Of a stretch of 64,000 bases of DNA, positions 15,641 to 29,442 are shown one piece after another (position 1 is the first letter of the stretch; each line of letters begins with the position of its first letter). A program made the position numbers and the translations under genes. Origin of the DNA: Amorphochlora amoebiformis (Eukaryota > Cercozoa > Chlorarachniophyceae); the NCBI GenBank assembly GCA_054601695.1, contig BAAHQB010000057.1, positions 1-64,000 on the forward strand, given 5' to 3'. Below the pieces are notes generated by a model. It was not told the DNA's origin and did no database searches. It worked only from the letters and a program-made list of their open reading frames with translations.

Positions 15641-16080
15641 CCTAATCTATCCTAAGACTATTAAGCAACTATGACTTGTGCCCGACGTGTGCCTTTATCC
15701 TTGGGCTAATCCGCGCGGAAGAGAGTTTTACACGCTTTTAGGTCTTGTCAGTTTCATGGATCGATGCCCAGTCCCATTCGACAGCCTTCGGTGATCAGTC
15801 GGCCGCTGCCTCCATCGGGGAGCTCGATATTTCCAAACTTGGTCTTGGGAGTAATGAGTAGTGCCTTGTGCTCTGTTACTTAACTTACATCATAGTTATT
15901 CGCTAGCACATATGTATATATATATATATATATATACATACCGACATCATTCACGTATAGTACCATTATATAGCAACTTATACATATATATATATAATCG
16001 TACACGTGAACGTGTATGTCGTACATGTAATAACATGCATAGCACTCATTGGTACTCAACCTTTGTTTTTTATTCCAACG
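15584..16080. repeat. Copy 1 of a perfect 497-bp direct repeat
   Basis: Read line by line it is identical to 17237-17733 (constant offset 1653), including the internal (TA)n tract, which normally mutates fast. It begins inside the terminal exon of the small gene. Upstream of 15584 the two copies continue at only about three-quarters identity with one indel. A diverged, inverted partial copy lies at about 31320-31480. Confidence 0.93.
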
Positions 16081-16847
16081 CACCCCCTACGGCGCAAACG
16101 TCGGAAAGGGAAGAAGAACAAAGGAGAAATTGCAGATAAAAAGTATTGGCAAAGTAATACAAAATCAAACGGAGAGAGAGTTGCAAAACATGGGAAAACA
16201 TAATCACATATATGCGAATTAAGAAAACCATAGATGCAGACTGTCATTTTAAAAAATATTGAATTGAGATATGTGATAAGTTCTACACCTCAAAATCTCT
16301 GTAAATATTCCCCCAACTCTATCCACCCCCCAACTGTCAATATAGAAGAAAAGGAGTGAACTCAGAAAAAAGACGGAGGAAAAAGTAAGAGACATTGTAG
16401 TCATATATAAATAAAAACAAAAATTAAGATAAAATATAAGCTGAAAATAAGATCCTGTGCACTATAAAAATTACTCGTGTGTGCGCTGTGTCGACGATTA
16501 ATTCGTTCTCGACGCGCTGGAAGAGTTGAAACGAGTGCAGTTTCTTGAAAAAAATGCTTATACCCATCTCCACTTGTTCGCTATTGCGACAGATGATGTT
16601 GAGGAGATTCGAGGAACTTCGTGTGTCCAGGATGTTTCTTGATAAGTGTGACCATGATGTCGGGTATGTCTTCAAGCCATTGAAGTTTTCTTGGTTCCAC
16701 CAACGTTGATAATATACTCGATCCACGTCCAGTTGTCACTTTGAATTTCGCGAGACGATTGTTCACTTCCAGTGATCGCGCGAGTGACGGACAGAAATAT
16801 TGAGATCACGTTGAAGGCAGATTGGAAATCATATCCCCAAGCTTCAG
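16081..16847. other. Low-repeat region between the 497-bp repeats, possible unplaced exons
   Basis: No (TA)n block here. On the plus strand an open stretch at about 16500-16625 reads VLDALEELKRVQFLEKN..., and another at about 16772-16855 reads ARVTDRNIEITLKADW; both look like coding. I could not fit splice sites that join them. The minus strand also has open frames (16424-16929), so strand and structure remain undecided. Confidence 0.35.
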
Positions 16848-17298
16848 CGACGAAAAAGGTCATATTTCCCCCTTCAATCTGGACTTCATACTTCCTTCCG
16901 ATCCGGAACTTCAGATTTTCCCCGTCCAATCCTCAACTTCAGATCCGCCCCTTCCAAGCCTGGCCTCAAGGCCGAAGAGAAAGGCTCCCCTCAGGGGGCC
17001 GGGGCGGCGCGTGGAGATTCCGATCTTCGCAGAAGGCGACATAGCGACATCCAGAAGGCGACATGGTGAGTACGAACGCCAGTTCGTGGCTCTTGCTCAT
17101 AACCCGCAGTAATAAGGATCAGCTTGAATAGCTTTGCCGATGTTTGTGAGGATTATTGATGGCGGCTTGCCGTTTGTCACCTTCAAATCATGTCATTTTG
17201 ACATGGAGGTTGTGTTTCACATGCCGTCCTCGTTGAAATCTATCAGCTGGGCTCATGTCCAGCTGGGGTATCCTATGCCGAATTATTATCTAGCCTAA
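16848..17298 (+). CDS. Partial hypothetical gene, last two exons
   Basis: Exons 16848-17065 (donor gtgagt) and 17151-17298 (stop TAA). The first is GC-rich and open in all three frames; only the frame giving GDSDLRRRRHSDIQKAT splices in phase (TG+G) to the second. The terminal exon encodes 48 residues including PFVTFKSCHFDMEVVFHM and ends PMPNYYLA. It is the intact paralogue of the terminal exon at 15511-15640. 5' exons are not established. It converges on the CCR4-type gene (stop at 17951). No family is recognised. Confidence 0.42.
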
Positions 17299-17733
17299 TC
17301 TATCCTAAGACTATTAAGCAACTATGACTTGTGCCCGACGTGTGCCTTTATCCTTGGGCTAATCCGCGCGGAAGAGAGTTTTACACGCTTTTAGGTCTTG
17401 TCAGTTTCATGGATCGATGCCCAGTCCCATTCGACAGCCTTCGGTGATCAGTCGGCCGCTGCCTCCATCGGGGAGCTCGATATTTCCAAACTTGGTCTTG
17501 GGAGTAATGAGTAGTGCCTTGTGCTCTGTTACTTAACTTACATCATAGTTATTCGCTAGCACATATGTATATATATATATATATATATACATACCGACAT
17601 CATTCACGTATAGTACCATTATATAGCAACTTATACATATATATATATAATCGTACACGTGAACGTGTATGTCGTACATGTAATAACATGCATAGCACTC
17701 ATTGGTACTCAACCTTTGTTTTTTATTCCAACG
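17237..17733. repeat. Copy 2 of the perfect 497-bp direct repeat
   Basis: Identical to 15584-16080. It starts within the coding terminal exon (17151-17298) and covers the 3' flank. The separation of the copies (1,156 bp) resembles a short LTR-type arrangement, but no target-site duplication, primer-binding site or polymerase is seen, so gene conversion or recent tandem duplication fits as well. Confidence 0.93.
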
Positions 17734-17950
17734 ACTACTGCACGCCGCAGAATCACTAGAATCACTAGAATCATTCAGTGCTCTCGCGTACATCACGGTA
17801 CATGAGCTAGTTCTAGTCTGTACTAGTTGTAGGCTACTGACTCTAGTGAGTCGTGACTAGTGGATTATAATTATTTATCATATGCATAGGTCATTCTGTG
17901 AGGACTAAAATTCATCGATAGATCGATACTGGTGGCAAGTCTTGCTCAAC
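17299..17950. other. Convergent spacer with repeat and CTAG-rich tract
   Basis: Tail-to-tail spacer between the plus-strand terminal exon and the CCR4-type gene. It holds most of the 497-bp repeat copy 2, then a CTAG-rich, partly palindromic segment at about 17800-17930. No coding model is supported. Confidence 0.6.
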
Positions 17951-18129
17951 TTACAATTTGCCTTTGATCTTAAGCGTAGCAGTTATTGGAATGTGATCGC
18001 TCGGCTGATTCCCATCTGGGTACGACTCAGAGTTTGAAACCGTTTCCTCCCTGAGTTTACAAATATATTATTGTATATAAACGTATACAATATTGCATCA
18101 AATACATATTTATACATCTATATATGTAT

Positions 18130-18172
<43 letters not shown>

Positions 18173-18472
18173 CTGTAATATCATGCCCATGTACATGTTT
18201 GTACTTGTATGTGCCTATACATGTATTGCAAGCATATATGTGACTGAAAAATATGGACAATTTAAATGGTTTACTTGGTCGGAGTTTCGGATACATCGAT
18301 GACTTGGAAGTGGTCGGATATGAATATATAGTCGAGACAGTCGATGAATTCTATGAGCTTGCCTTTTCGATATTTAATGTATATACGTATGTATAATACA
18401 TGCAAATATATATTCTTGAAGAAATCTACAAAAATATATATTATATATTTTTATATATACATATACATATTT

Positions 18473-18505
<33 letters not shown>

Positions 18506-18637
18506 GTGTATATAAATTATACTGATTATATTCACACACACATTTAATATATATACACACAAATATGTATATGTATGTATATACACATATTTGTATATAT
18601 ATATATATATATACAGTTATATAAATATATGTGGTGT

Positions 18638-18692
<55 letters not shown>

Positions 18693-18843
18693 TATATATA
18701 TATATATATATATAGAATTATATGTAATATAGACAAATATTTGTAAGCTCTCATATATGACCTCTGAATAAGCGACGTGCATAATTTGTGAATTCGGGCT
18801 CCTTTCCCATCTTGTCAGCGAAGGCGCTAAAATACATGTATAT

Positions 18844-18900
<57 letters not shown>

Positions 18901-19031
18901 GTATGTATGTATATATATATATATATATTATATATACATTAATATACATGTATGTACTCATATATATATATGTATATATACATGTTATATATGCACAATA
19001 CTATATATATATATATATGTCTATATATATA

Positions 19032-19062
<31 letters not shown>

Positions 19063-19214
19063 TTTATATTTATATATATATATATACATATGGATATGCC
19101 TATATATATCATATATATATATATATATATATATATGCATGTACACATATATACAGAAATATGTATATATATATTTATATATATATATATTATATATATA
19201 TATATATATATATT

Positions 19215-19303
<89 letters not shown>

Positions 19304-20012
19304 AGGCTATTCAAGTTTGGATGAGGAGAGAGTTGGGTGGATAGGTAGGTCGAGATAGAGAAAGAGTTACGAGAGGAGAGAAGGGTTCAAGACACAGAGA
19401 CGAGTGAGAACGAAGAGGAGAGCAAGAAAGAAGGGAAGAGAGAGGGAGAGGGATGAGAGGCGAAAGGGGGAGGTGAAACGAATGAAGAGGGCAATTGGAG
19501 GAATATGATAGAGAGCCAACCTTCGCATGTTTGGAACCTGGAGTGGGAACATCGTCCTTTTGTCTATTTTCATGCTGACGTACCTATGAAGGTCTTAGAA
19601 TAAGCGAAGCCCCCAATACATAACTTGAGATAATCGGCCTTCTAATCTTATTCAATCCAACCAATATCATGGCCGTTGACTACCCAACCCTATCCCTAGC
19701 CCAACTCTAAACCAGCCCTAGCAGAAACCCTTAACTTGAGCCCAAATCCTAGCTGTAAGAGTAATTGAACGCCTCCTAGAAAATCTCCGAAGCCCCCCAA
19801 TATTCAAGTTACAATTAGACCCAATCCTGACTTCGTAGGGACGTCACTCTTCCCGTCCATGACAAGGGTTTGATAGGAGGGCGTTTCGGGAGTCGAGTTG
19901 AAGTCTCCACAGAACACCACGCTAGACGTGTACAAGTGTGTATAATATACACATATAGATGGATATATATATATATATTTATATATATATATGTATATAT
20001 TTAGATATAAAC

Positions 20013-20075
<63 letters not shown>

Positions 20076-20108
20076 ATATACACACACATATATATATATA
20101 TATATATA

Positions 20109-20145
<37 letters not shown>

Positions 20146-20228
20146 TATAATACCTATTCCATCGTACTAACACACAATAACATACATGAATAGATATGTG
20201 TATATATGCATATATACATGTGTATAAT

Positions 20229-20260
<32 letters not shown>

Positions 20261-20305
20261 TTATAAATATATATGTATATAAATATATATGTATATATAT
20301 ATATG

Positions 20306-20350
<45 letters not shown>

Positions 20351-20659
20351 TGAGGGATACAAAAGATATCCAATCAACTGGCAACCCTTTCATTACTGAT
20401 AGCGAGAGGTGTTAAGATTTTGGGCTACTTACGGGCTCTTCTTGGCAAGTGACGCGACCTTCTTGCGTGCGAGGGCGGCGAGGGCCACCATAATCTCCTC
20501 ATCGTCAAACCGACACGGCATGTGATAGTTTGCGACGCTGTAGGGTTCAGGGTTTGAAAGGGAGGGAGATAGTTAAAGACACGACATTTCGTGTATACGT
20601 GCATTTTCATGATATAAACGTGAGATATTAAAAATACATGCATAGTTCCTTAAATTATA

Positions 20660-20723
<64 letters not shown>

Positions 20724-20747
20724 CATACACACAAATTTAAATATAAT

Positions 20748-20787
<40 letters not shown>

Positions 20788-20816
20788 CATATACATGTTT
20801 ATATGTATACATTATA

Positions 20817-20848
<32 letters not shown>

Positions 20849-20949
20849 ACTATTATATATATTTATATGTATATATGTATATATATATATATATACATAT
20901 ATATGTAATATATTTATATATATATATATATGTGTATATATATACATAC

Positions 20950-20985
<36 letters not shown>

Positions 20986-22235
20986 GTATTTAAATGTGTA
21001 TGTGATCTGTATTTATACATCTAAACATATATATATGTGTATGTGTATATATATATATATATGTATATATGTATATGTATATATATATATATACATACAA
21101 TATTTAAATGTGCACGTATCTATCTTAATACATTTGAACATATGTTTATTTGTAAAAAACTGCACATAAATAACTTTCATTCTAGTGCGAACATATACAC
21201 ACAATAGTCTCACCAGAAAGCAGTCTTCTTCTCGCGATCATAGAGCTTGACTTGTACTAGAACGTTGTGGAAGTCTCGCAATCTTTCCTCCTAATTAATC
21301 AGGATCACGGGATTGCTTGGGGTGAAGACACATCTCTCAGTCTACCAGGGTCTTATTCGCCTGCTTGGCGGCCCACGACGATGGTTCCCTCATCGTGTTT
21401 CCAAGTATCGTCGTCGCCGTGGCGCACACAAGAGTGGTCACTGTTGCCCGCGTAAGCATCCCGTTTGGGACTAGAAGCGAAAGCGCCGTCGCCCCACAGG
21501 CCACCGCCGCACCTTTCCAGAACTGGGGTGTCCACATGCTAGGAAGAACGTCAAATTTGGACCATTTGTTCTTGTTCTTGTAAAAGTCGCGGCCTAGGCT
21601 TACACGTGAGGGTCGGACGAACTTGCACTCCTAAACGTGTTTAGGGTTGGGATTAGGGGTTAAGGACCATGTAGTTCACAAAATATAGAACAGGTGCAAA
21701 AATGTATTGAGGAAAGGGTCACAAGGATATCACACCGTCATCTTGAACCGTTTCCTGGGAAACGCAGTAGCAATCCCCATATGACCTACGTGTACGGACA
21801 GAAGTCTCATAATTTTCTCAACCCCTATAAATTACTGAGTATACCGGTGAAAGGACGAACGTTGTAATTAGAGGTGACCATATAATAATCGTTTTCGTCG
21901 AAAAATGCCAGAAACCTGCCTGCCCATCTCTCGGTCACCTCTTGGAGGCAAATCACAGCCTCATCCTCCACAGCCTTGCGCAGGAGCTGAACACATGTAA
22001 ACTCTCAACATTCAGAAAAAAGCCTGGTCCAGAATCAATAAGACTGTTACCTTTAGAATCGCTTTGAAGCGAGTCTCTGCGTTGATATGCTTGGCGTCGG
22101 ACTTAATGAAATCCTGTGGCTGAACAAAACCATAAAGAAAACCTCAGCCCTCCAAAATGACTAAACCCCTACCGAAATTGACACCTTGCACAGGTTTGGG
22201 GCCAAGACATTGTAGCAGAACACTTTGACTTCCAT
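17951..22235 (-). CDS. CCR4/PDE12/Angel-type endonuclease-exonuclease-phosphatase nuclease
   Basis: Complete 400-residue model. Exons: 22235-22185, 22119-22051, 21986-21845, 21785-21736, 21630-21346, 21290-21214, 20537-20433, 19921-19843, 19583-19480, 18826-18762, 18350-18275, 18050-17951. All phases join. EEP-fold residues appear in order: Asn9 (CYNVLAPNL), Glu56 (ICLQEV), [13 protein letters not shown] (229-233), Asp266/Asn268 ([11 protein letters not shown]), EPEFTNY, Asp349 (LDYIF), Asp386/His387 (SDHIP). The FCVxxYHMPC signature marks the CCR4/nocturnin/PDE12/Angel group, Mg-dependent 3'-5' nucleases acting on poly(A) or 2'-5' oligoadenylate; substrate cannot be told. It lacks the leucine-rich repeats of Ccr4 proper and any long N-terminal extension. 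Exon 5 (285 nt) includes an odd hydrophobic stretch (about residues 136-175) and may hide an unrecognised intron. Confidence 0.92.
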
Positions 22236-22468
22236 AACTCAGGATATCCCGTTCGTCTCGCCGGGATCGGGGGAAAGTGGGAGGAAGGGGGGCTTAGGCC
22301 GTCAACATGTCCTGCGGATGTCCCGTTTAGAATGGAGAGCAATGGTTTCACCTAAATACCATCACACTGTGTATTACTTTGGGCGAAACCTTGTTGAAGA
22401 TCACGACTGCGTGGTAGAACGGCCTCCAAGAGAAGACGGATCAAATAAACGCGCCAGACCCAGCAACA
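22236..22468. promoter_or_regulatory. Divergent intergenic region, CCR4-type gene / DEG1-like gene
   Basis: 233 bp between the two start codons, of normal base composition and free of (TA)n. By position it should hold both promoters; no specific motif is claimed. Confidence 0.55.
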
Positions 22469-23503
22469 ATGAAAACCATCGGATATTCAGTTCGCCTGGT
22501 TTTATCCCCTTTCTAACTATTCTCTCCTTCTACACATCCACAACAATTGTGTAACCCACCCTTGATAACCCAAGAGTAACTGGTCCGTTTCATTTGCCTG
22601 TGATTTTCACCAGGTTTCCACCCTGGTGGCCATCACCACAGTGGCGCTGATCCTGAGCGGGGCTACCCATCCAGTGTCCCTGTCCCCCACGACCTCCCGA
22701 ACCACCAGCTCCATCCTTCGCCCTTCTTTCCTCAACTCACGCAGCGTCAAAGTGGGGGGTTTCGATCCATCATCGGAGCGTCGGCGCCGGATCTTGAGCG
22801 GCCTCACGATTGGGCTCGGGCTTCCGGCCCTGTCGAGTAGCTTCAACGGATGGAATGGCAATATCGCCGAAGCGATGACCCGCCTCAACATGGATGAGCA
22901 GTCGGTAACGATACTCACGGTTTTCATGGGCAACCTGGGCAGTTTTAGCGGAGCATGTATGTTGGCGGCCTACTTAATTAAATTTTGAAAGATGTATTGT
23001 GTCGCAGGTTGTGAAAGTGTTTGACAAAAATACTCCAAGTGTTGTATTTATCACTGCGTTCCGAGACGCCCAGGTTGGTTCTGCCCTTCCGATCGACGGG
23101 AACATTTCAACAGGGGGGTTTGTTGCATTTCCCGCCGTGCAGCAGTCTAATCTTTCGAAAACTCAGGATCAGTTGACTCTCGATAGGCAGGAGTATCCGT
23201 CGTCTGCGGGATCTGGCTTCGTGTGGGACATGTGAGTGTGCTAGCATGTAAAATTTTATTCATGTGATGGCTCATGGTGAATACTTCGTCCGCTTGAGCT
23301 GAGCTGAGTAGCCACCACCACCAATAGTAGCCAGTATATGCTTATGGTGTTCAACACATTGTATGTAAGTATTAGTACATATTTAATATATTAGATCTGT
23401 TCAATATATGTATATATATATATGTATATATATGTGTGTGTGTATAAATGTGTGTACATAATTCGTATATTTATAAATGATGGCACAATTTACTTTACAT
23501 ATA

Positions 23504-23543
<40 letters not shown>

Positions 23544-23558
23544 ACGTATGTATGTATG

Positions 23559-23592
<34 letters not shown>

Positions 23593-23810
23593 CATGAATA
23601 TGTATGTATGTATGTATAAATATATAGACAGATATATATATATATATATAAATATATATATATATTATATATCTATATATATATATATATATATATATTG
23701 TAACATATATGCAATAATTCATCAACTCTTACACTTTAGGGACGGTCACGTAGTCACCAATCTTCATGTTGTTGATGGTGCGGATAACGTCGAGGTAATA
23801 TTAGGATATA

Positions 23811-23850
<40 letters not shown>

Positions 23851-23859
23851 CATGTATAC

Positions 23860-23896
<37 letters not shown>

Positions 23897-24074
23897 ATAT
23901 GAATATATAAATATATAAATATATAATGTACATATAAACAATCATAACACAATATACTTATGTTTATAAGTATAATATATTTACGTATGTACGTTCTGCA
24001 TGTGAGAAAATTTGGTTTATGTATTTATAGAAACATGCACTGTCCATGTAAGTATACACACTAAATATATTTAC

Positions 24075-24125
<51 letters not shown>

Positions 24126-24259
24126 ATTCACACTTATATATTTAGGTTACCTTCATGGGGACCATGACCATGGCCGCTAAGGTGGTAGGAGTCGACCCTG
24201 ATACTGATCTCGCGGTATGCTATTTACATATTCGTGTACATCATATATCTCCCTATATA

Positions 24260-24333
<74 letters not shown>

Positions 24334-24501
24334 CATATATTTACATATATATATATATAATATGCATACACATACATATATATATATATATACATACACA
24401 TATATACATATATATATATATATATATATGCACATACATACATATATAATATACATTTATGAACATAATTACATACATGCATGCATATGTGTGTATATAT
24501 A

Positions 24502-24562
<61 letters not shown>

Positions 24563-24663
24563 GTATATATATAAATGTATATGCAATATACACAATATAC
24601 ACATAGTTATATTACATAGATATTACATATGCATCTAGAATCATATATTAACATATTAATATT

Positions 24664-24757
<94 letters not shown>

Positions 24758-24966
24758 CTATATAGATGTATACATATGTTTTATGTACATAAATATGTAT
24801 ACGTACATAAATTACCCGAACCTCATACATATTTTATAACTACCATGATATATGGGGGGGGGCATATACCTCACAAGTAAAAATATACCAACATGTATCT
24901 AATGTATATAAAAACATATATATATATATATACATTCATTGTTATATATATATATATATTTATTGT

Positions 24967-25005
<39 letters not shown>

Positions 25006-25536
25006 TCATATATACTGTCACACGTGCACACACAACCATATCATTTCAGATCTTGAAGCTCATCCCTTCCTCTCAGTCCACAATCTCTAGCCAGCAGCCC
25101 CCTACCACAGTCTCCCTCCAACCCTCTTCCACGGTAACAGATCCTCTCAAAAACTATTAAAACAATTCGAAAAGCTCTCTAGGCTCTAGAACTGCTGGTC
25201 TGTAGAATTGTGGTCCTGTTGGCAACGCGTTTAGAGGAATGGTTTGGTCGTTCATTAGTAATGTGTTTTTCATTCCTCTTGTTCTTCAGGGAGGCGGTGA
25301 TGCTAACCCTACTGGAACTGTTAAGGGAAAATCAGGAAATTCGCAAGACCACATGCATTTTCTGAAGCCGGTATGAACATGTACGTATACGTTTGTATAT
25401 TCAAATATGTGTCTGAAAATGGATTTGAATTGTAGGTTCTATTCGGAGACTCTAAGGATTTGCGGGTTGGACAGAACGTCTACGCAATCGGTATGACATG
25501 TACATACATACATATATATATGTAATATATATATAT

Positions 25537-25589
<53 letters not shown>

Positions 25590-25724
25590 ATATATATATA
25601 TATGTTTACATATATATGTGTGTAAGTATATAAAAATATATAATATACATATATATATATATATATATATAAGTATATAGAAATATTATATATATATATA
25701 TATATAAATATAAACAAGTATTTA

Positions 25725-25780
<56 letters not shown>

Positions 25781-26192
25781 GTACATGTGCACACGTACAG
25801 GTAACCCTTTTGGCCTCGACCATACGCTCACTAGAGGGATCATCTCCGGTGAATCACTAATAAAGTCTGCGCTAAAAAAACCGAAATGCCCCATAATCAC
25901 CAAGTATTCTTCCCCCCCTCACACCCTTGCTTCGTCTCCCGGCGCTCTTGTCCACGTCGAGATAACACGGAATGCAAGTCTTAATAAGTTTACGTGAAAC
26001 AATGGACTTTTTTTCTTCTTCCCCAGGTCTGACCCGTGATATGCAGTCTCCCGGGACAGGCCGCTTTATCTCCGATGTCATTCAAGTATAGTTTGTTGTG
26101 TTGAAATATGTATCTGTACATGTACATATTTGCATATACTGTACATCACACAGGTATATGTGCAAAAATAAATACAAATATGTACATAATAT

Positions 26193-26227
<35 letters not shown>

Positions 26228-26324
26228 ATATCTATATATATTTACATATATATACTATATATATATATGTGTGTGTGTATGTAAATGTATATATGTATAT
26301 GTGTATACACACATATATATACAC

Positions 26325-26385
<61 letters not shown>

Positions 26386-26456
26386 ATCTTATTGTAGACC
26401 GACGCCGCAATTAATCCTGGAAACAGCGGGGGGCCCCTTTTGGACTCCGAGGGGAA

Positions 26457-26526
<70 letters not shown>

Positions 26527-26814
26527 ATGAAATAGGTGATTGGCGTTAACACAGCGCTTCTGTCCCCTAGTGGGGCGTTTGCAGGGGTAAGTGATAATCT
26601 GCTACAATATTATTGTATATGTATACACAATATATATATATTTATGTGTATATATCCATGAACATGTATTTATATATGCCTGATACCTGCTCAGGTTGGG
26701 TTTGCTCTTCCTATTGACCTCGTCCGCAACGTACGTTTATATGAGATATCATATGCATGTAGTATATTCTAACACATTCTTGTATATATATATATATGTA
26801 TATATGTCTACATA

Positions 26815-26882
<68 letters not shown>

Positions 26883-27056
26883 AAATAAAACGTGTATATT
26901 TGCATGTATTTAGATACGTGTGTTGAATATAATACAGGTTTATATGCACACGTATCACATAAAAAATGTCATAAAAGTATCAAAGTATGATGTGAGTTTA
27001 ATTTTTTAAGAAAAATAAAAACATCTACAGAAAATATTTGCATCTATAATATGCTT

Positions 27057-27114
<58 letters not shown>

Positions 27115-27763
27115 TATATAATATGTATATAGGTTGTTGGCCAGCTTCTCGAAGACGGACGCGTCCAGAGGGTATCAATTGAGTAACACTAAGTAATTGT
27201 CTTTATTGAAGGGTTTATTTAAGATTCAATAAGTACATATGATCTAAGTATTTACATTTACATACATTCTCCAGGCTGTGCTGGGCGCTGTGCTAGCCCC
27301 AGACCGCACCGCTCGCATGCTTGGAATCGATAAAGGGATGCTAGTTCTCCAGGTACCACAACGAAATAGAGAAACCACTCTCTCCTCAATATAGAATAAT
27401 ACAAAACATATTTGTTAACAGATGTACACACACACGTACAGATATTACTTAGCATATCTTCCTCCATGACACATTTCGTAATATACCAAAAAACCTTCTT
27501 ATACACACGTGTCTTCACGCAATCATCAGATTGTTCCTGGCTCTCCCGCTGCGGTCGCTGGCCTCCGTCCAACCTATCGCGACACATTTGGCCGTCCAGT
27601 CTTGGGAGATATCATTCTAGGGGTACCTAGACCCAAAGCCAAAACCTGTATCCACAGATCATCTGACCGAATCATTCATAACATAACAAATAATTATATA
27701 CATATATATTCGTGTAAGAATATTAACTTAAATACACAATACAAAGATATGTATTTCTATATT

Positions 27764-27797
<34 letters not shown>

Positions 27798-27837
27798 GTA
27801 TACATGTGTTCATGTGTATGGATGTATATATTTATAA

Positions 27838-27886
<49 letters not shown>

Positions 27887-27887
27887 T

Positions 27888-27921
<34 letters not shown>

Positions 27922-28115
27922 AATATATATATATATACATGAAAATGTTCTTTGATAAAACAGCCCTTAGTAATACCTTGTCGAAATTAAGTTTATGTCA
28001 TGTCGCTCTAACGCAACCTCAACCTGTAAAAAGGCAAACGGAGCCCGAGTCGCGCAGAGCAGTGATTTCTATCGGGTAGATATGTGCATGTGTAAATACT
28101 AATATATGTGTTTAC

Positions 28116-28153
<38 letters not shown>

Positions 28154-28238
28154 TGTATATATATATATATATATTTATAGTATATATATATATATATATG
28201 TATCAAGTAGTAATTATATGTGAACATGTATAAAGTAA

Positions 28239-28271
<33 letters not shown>

Positions 28272-28422
28272 AAGATATATATATATATATATATATAAAT
28301 ATATATATTCACAGGTTGTAAATAAGCTCGGCGTGGGTGATCTTGTAGATCTCGAGGTATATATATATATGTATGTATGTAAATATATATATATATATAT
28401 ATGTAAATATATATATATTATA

Positions 28423-28491
<69 letters not shown>

Positions 28492-28583
28492 AGAGTATGT
28501 CTTATATACGCAAATAACATATACTTTATTTTTATGGAAGTATATGTTATACATGTAGGCATATGTAACTACACTGATATTGT

Positions 28584-28627
<44 letters not shown>

Positions 28628-28646
28628 ATATATATATATGTATTTA

Positions 28647-28699
<53 letters not shown>

Positions 28700-28820
28700 C
28701 ATTGAAAACTTACGTAAATATGTGATTGTTTACTTTTGCAGGTTCTACGGGAACAAAAGCTAGAGAAGGTTCCCGTACATCTGGCAAGCAATAAGCAGCT
28801 TGAAAACCAACTTGTTGGTA

Positions 28821-28854
<34 letters not shown>

Positions 28855-28892
28855 ATATGTATCTATATGTTCATACTCAAACACACACTTAC

Positions 28893-28924
<32 letters not shown>

Positions 28925-29097
28925 ATATATATATATATATTATATATATATATGTGTGTGTATGTGTATGTGTAATATATATATACATATATATATATAT
29001 AATATATATAAAAATAATATGTGTGTATATGTATATATGTGTGTGTGTGTATAGATATATATATATATATATATGTATGTATATTATATAATATATA

Positions 29098-29154
<57 letters not shown>

Positions 29155-29169
29155 AATTATATGTATATT

Positions 29170-29204
<35 letters not shown>

Positions 29205-29301
29205 GTATGTGTATATTTATATATATTGTGTGTGTAACATGCACGGAAATACCTACCTGTACTATATGTAAATCTAAATTGTAAATTGTTATATTACAAA
29301 C

Positions 29302-29334
<33 letters not shown>

Positions 29335-29442
29335 ATATATATATATGTACTCATATGTATTTATAAACTAGAGGCCCGCATGATGCTCCTGAAGAGGGGC
29401 GAGGAAGGGGCCTTTGAGCTGGACTTTGGGCAAGAAGAATGA
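22469..29442 (+). CDS. DEG1: DEG1/HtrA-like plastid (thylakoid lumen) serine protease
   Basis: Complete 527-residue model, 20 exons: 22469-22498, 22614-22904, 23008-23231, 23740-23794, 24146-24214, 25050-25133, 25290-25370, 25436-25490, 25801-25848, 26027-26085, 26398-26457, 26536-26586, 26695-26730, 27133-27171, 27275-27352, 27530-27622, 28034-28075, 28315-28356, 28742-28817, 29372-29442. All phases join. Trypsin-like domain: His191 (VTNLHVV), Asp221 (DPDTDLAV), [17 protein letters not shown], Ser342 ([12 protein letters not shown]). One PDZ domain follows (about 395-515: [20 protein letters not shown]). It follows plant chloroplast Deg1 segment by segment, which degrades damaged lumenal proteins. 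The N-terminus has a signal-peptide-like core (residues 9-25), a Ser/Thr/Arg-rich stretch, then RRRR plus a hydrophobic segment ending near AEA, like a Tat lumen signal. Exons 6-7 add about 45 low-complexity residues absent from plant Deg1. Exon 1 is the least certain. Confidence 0.95.

Noticed and set aside
16424-16929. Minus-strand open frames containing NVISIFLSVTRAITG and LVEPRKLQWLEDIPD
   Set aside because: They overlap better plus-strand candidates, lack fitting splice borders and show no family; strand remains undecided, so not called.
15584-17733. LTR retrotransposon with 497-bp LTRs
   Set aside because: No polymerase, integrase, primer-binding site or target-site duplication is visible, and homology continues upstream of both copies.
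21337-21537. Stand-alone membrane protein frame on the minus strand
   Set aside because: It is in frame with, and contiguous to, exon 5 of the CCR4-type gene.
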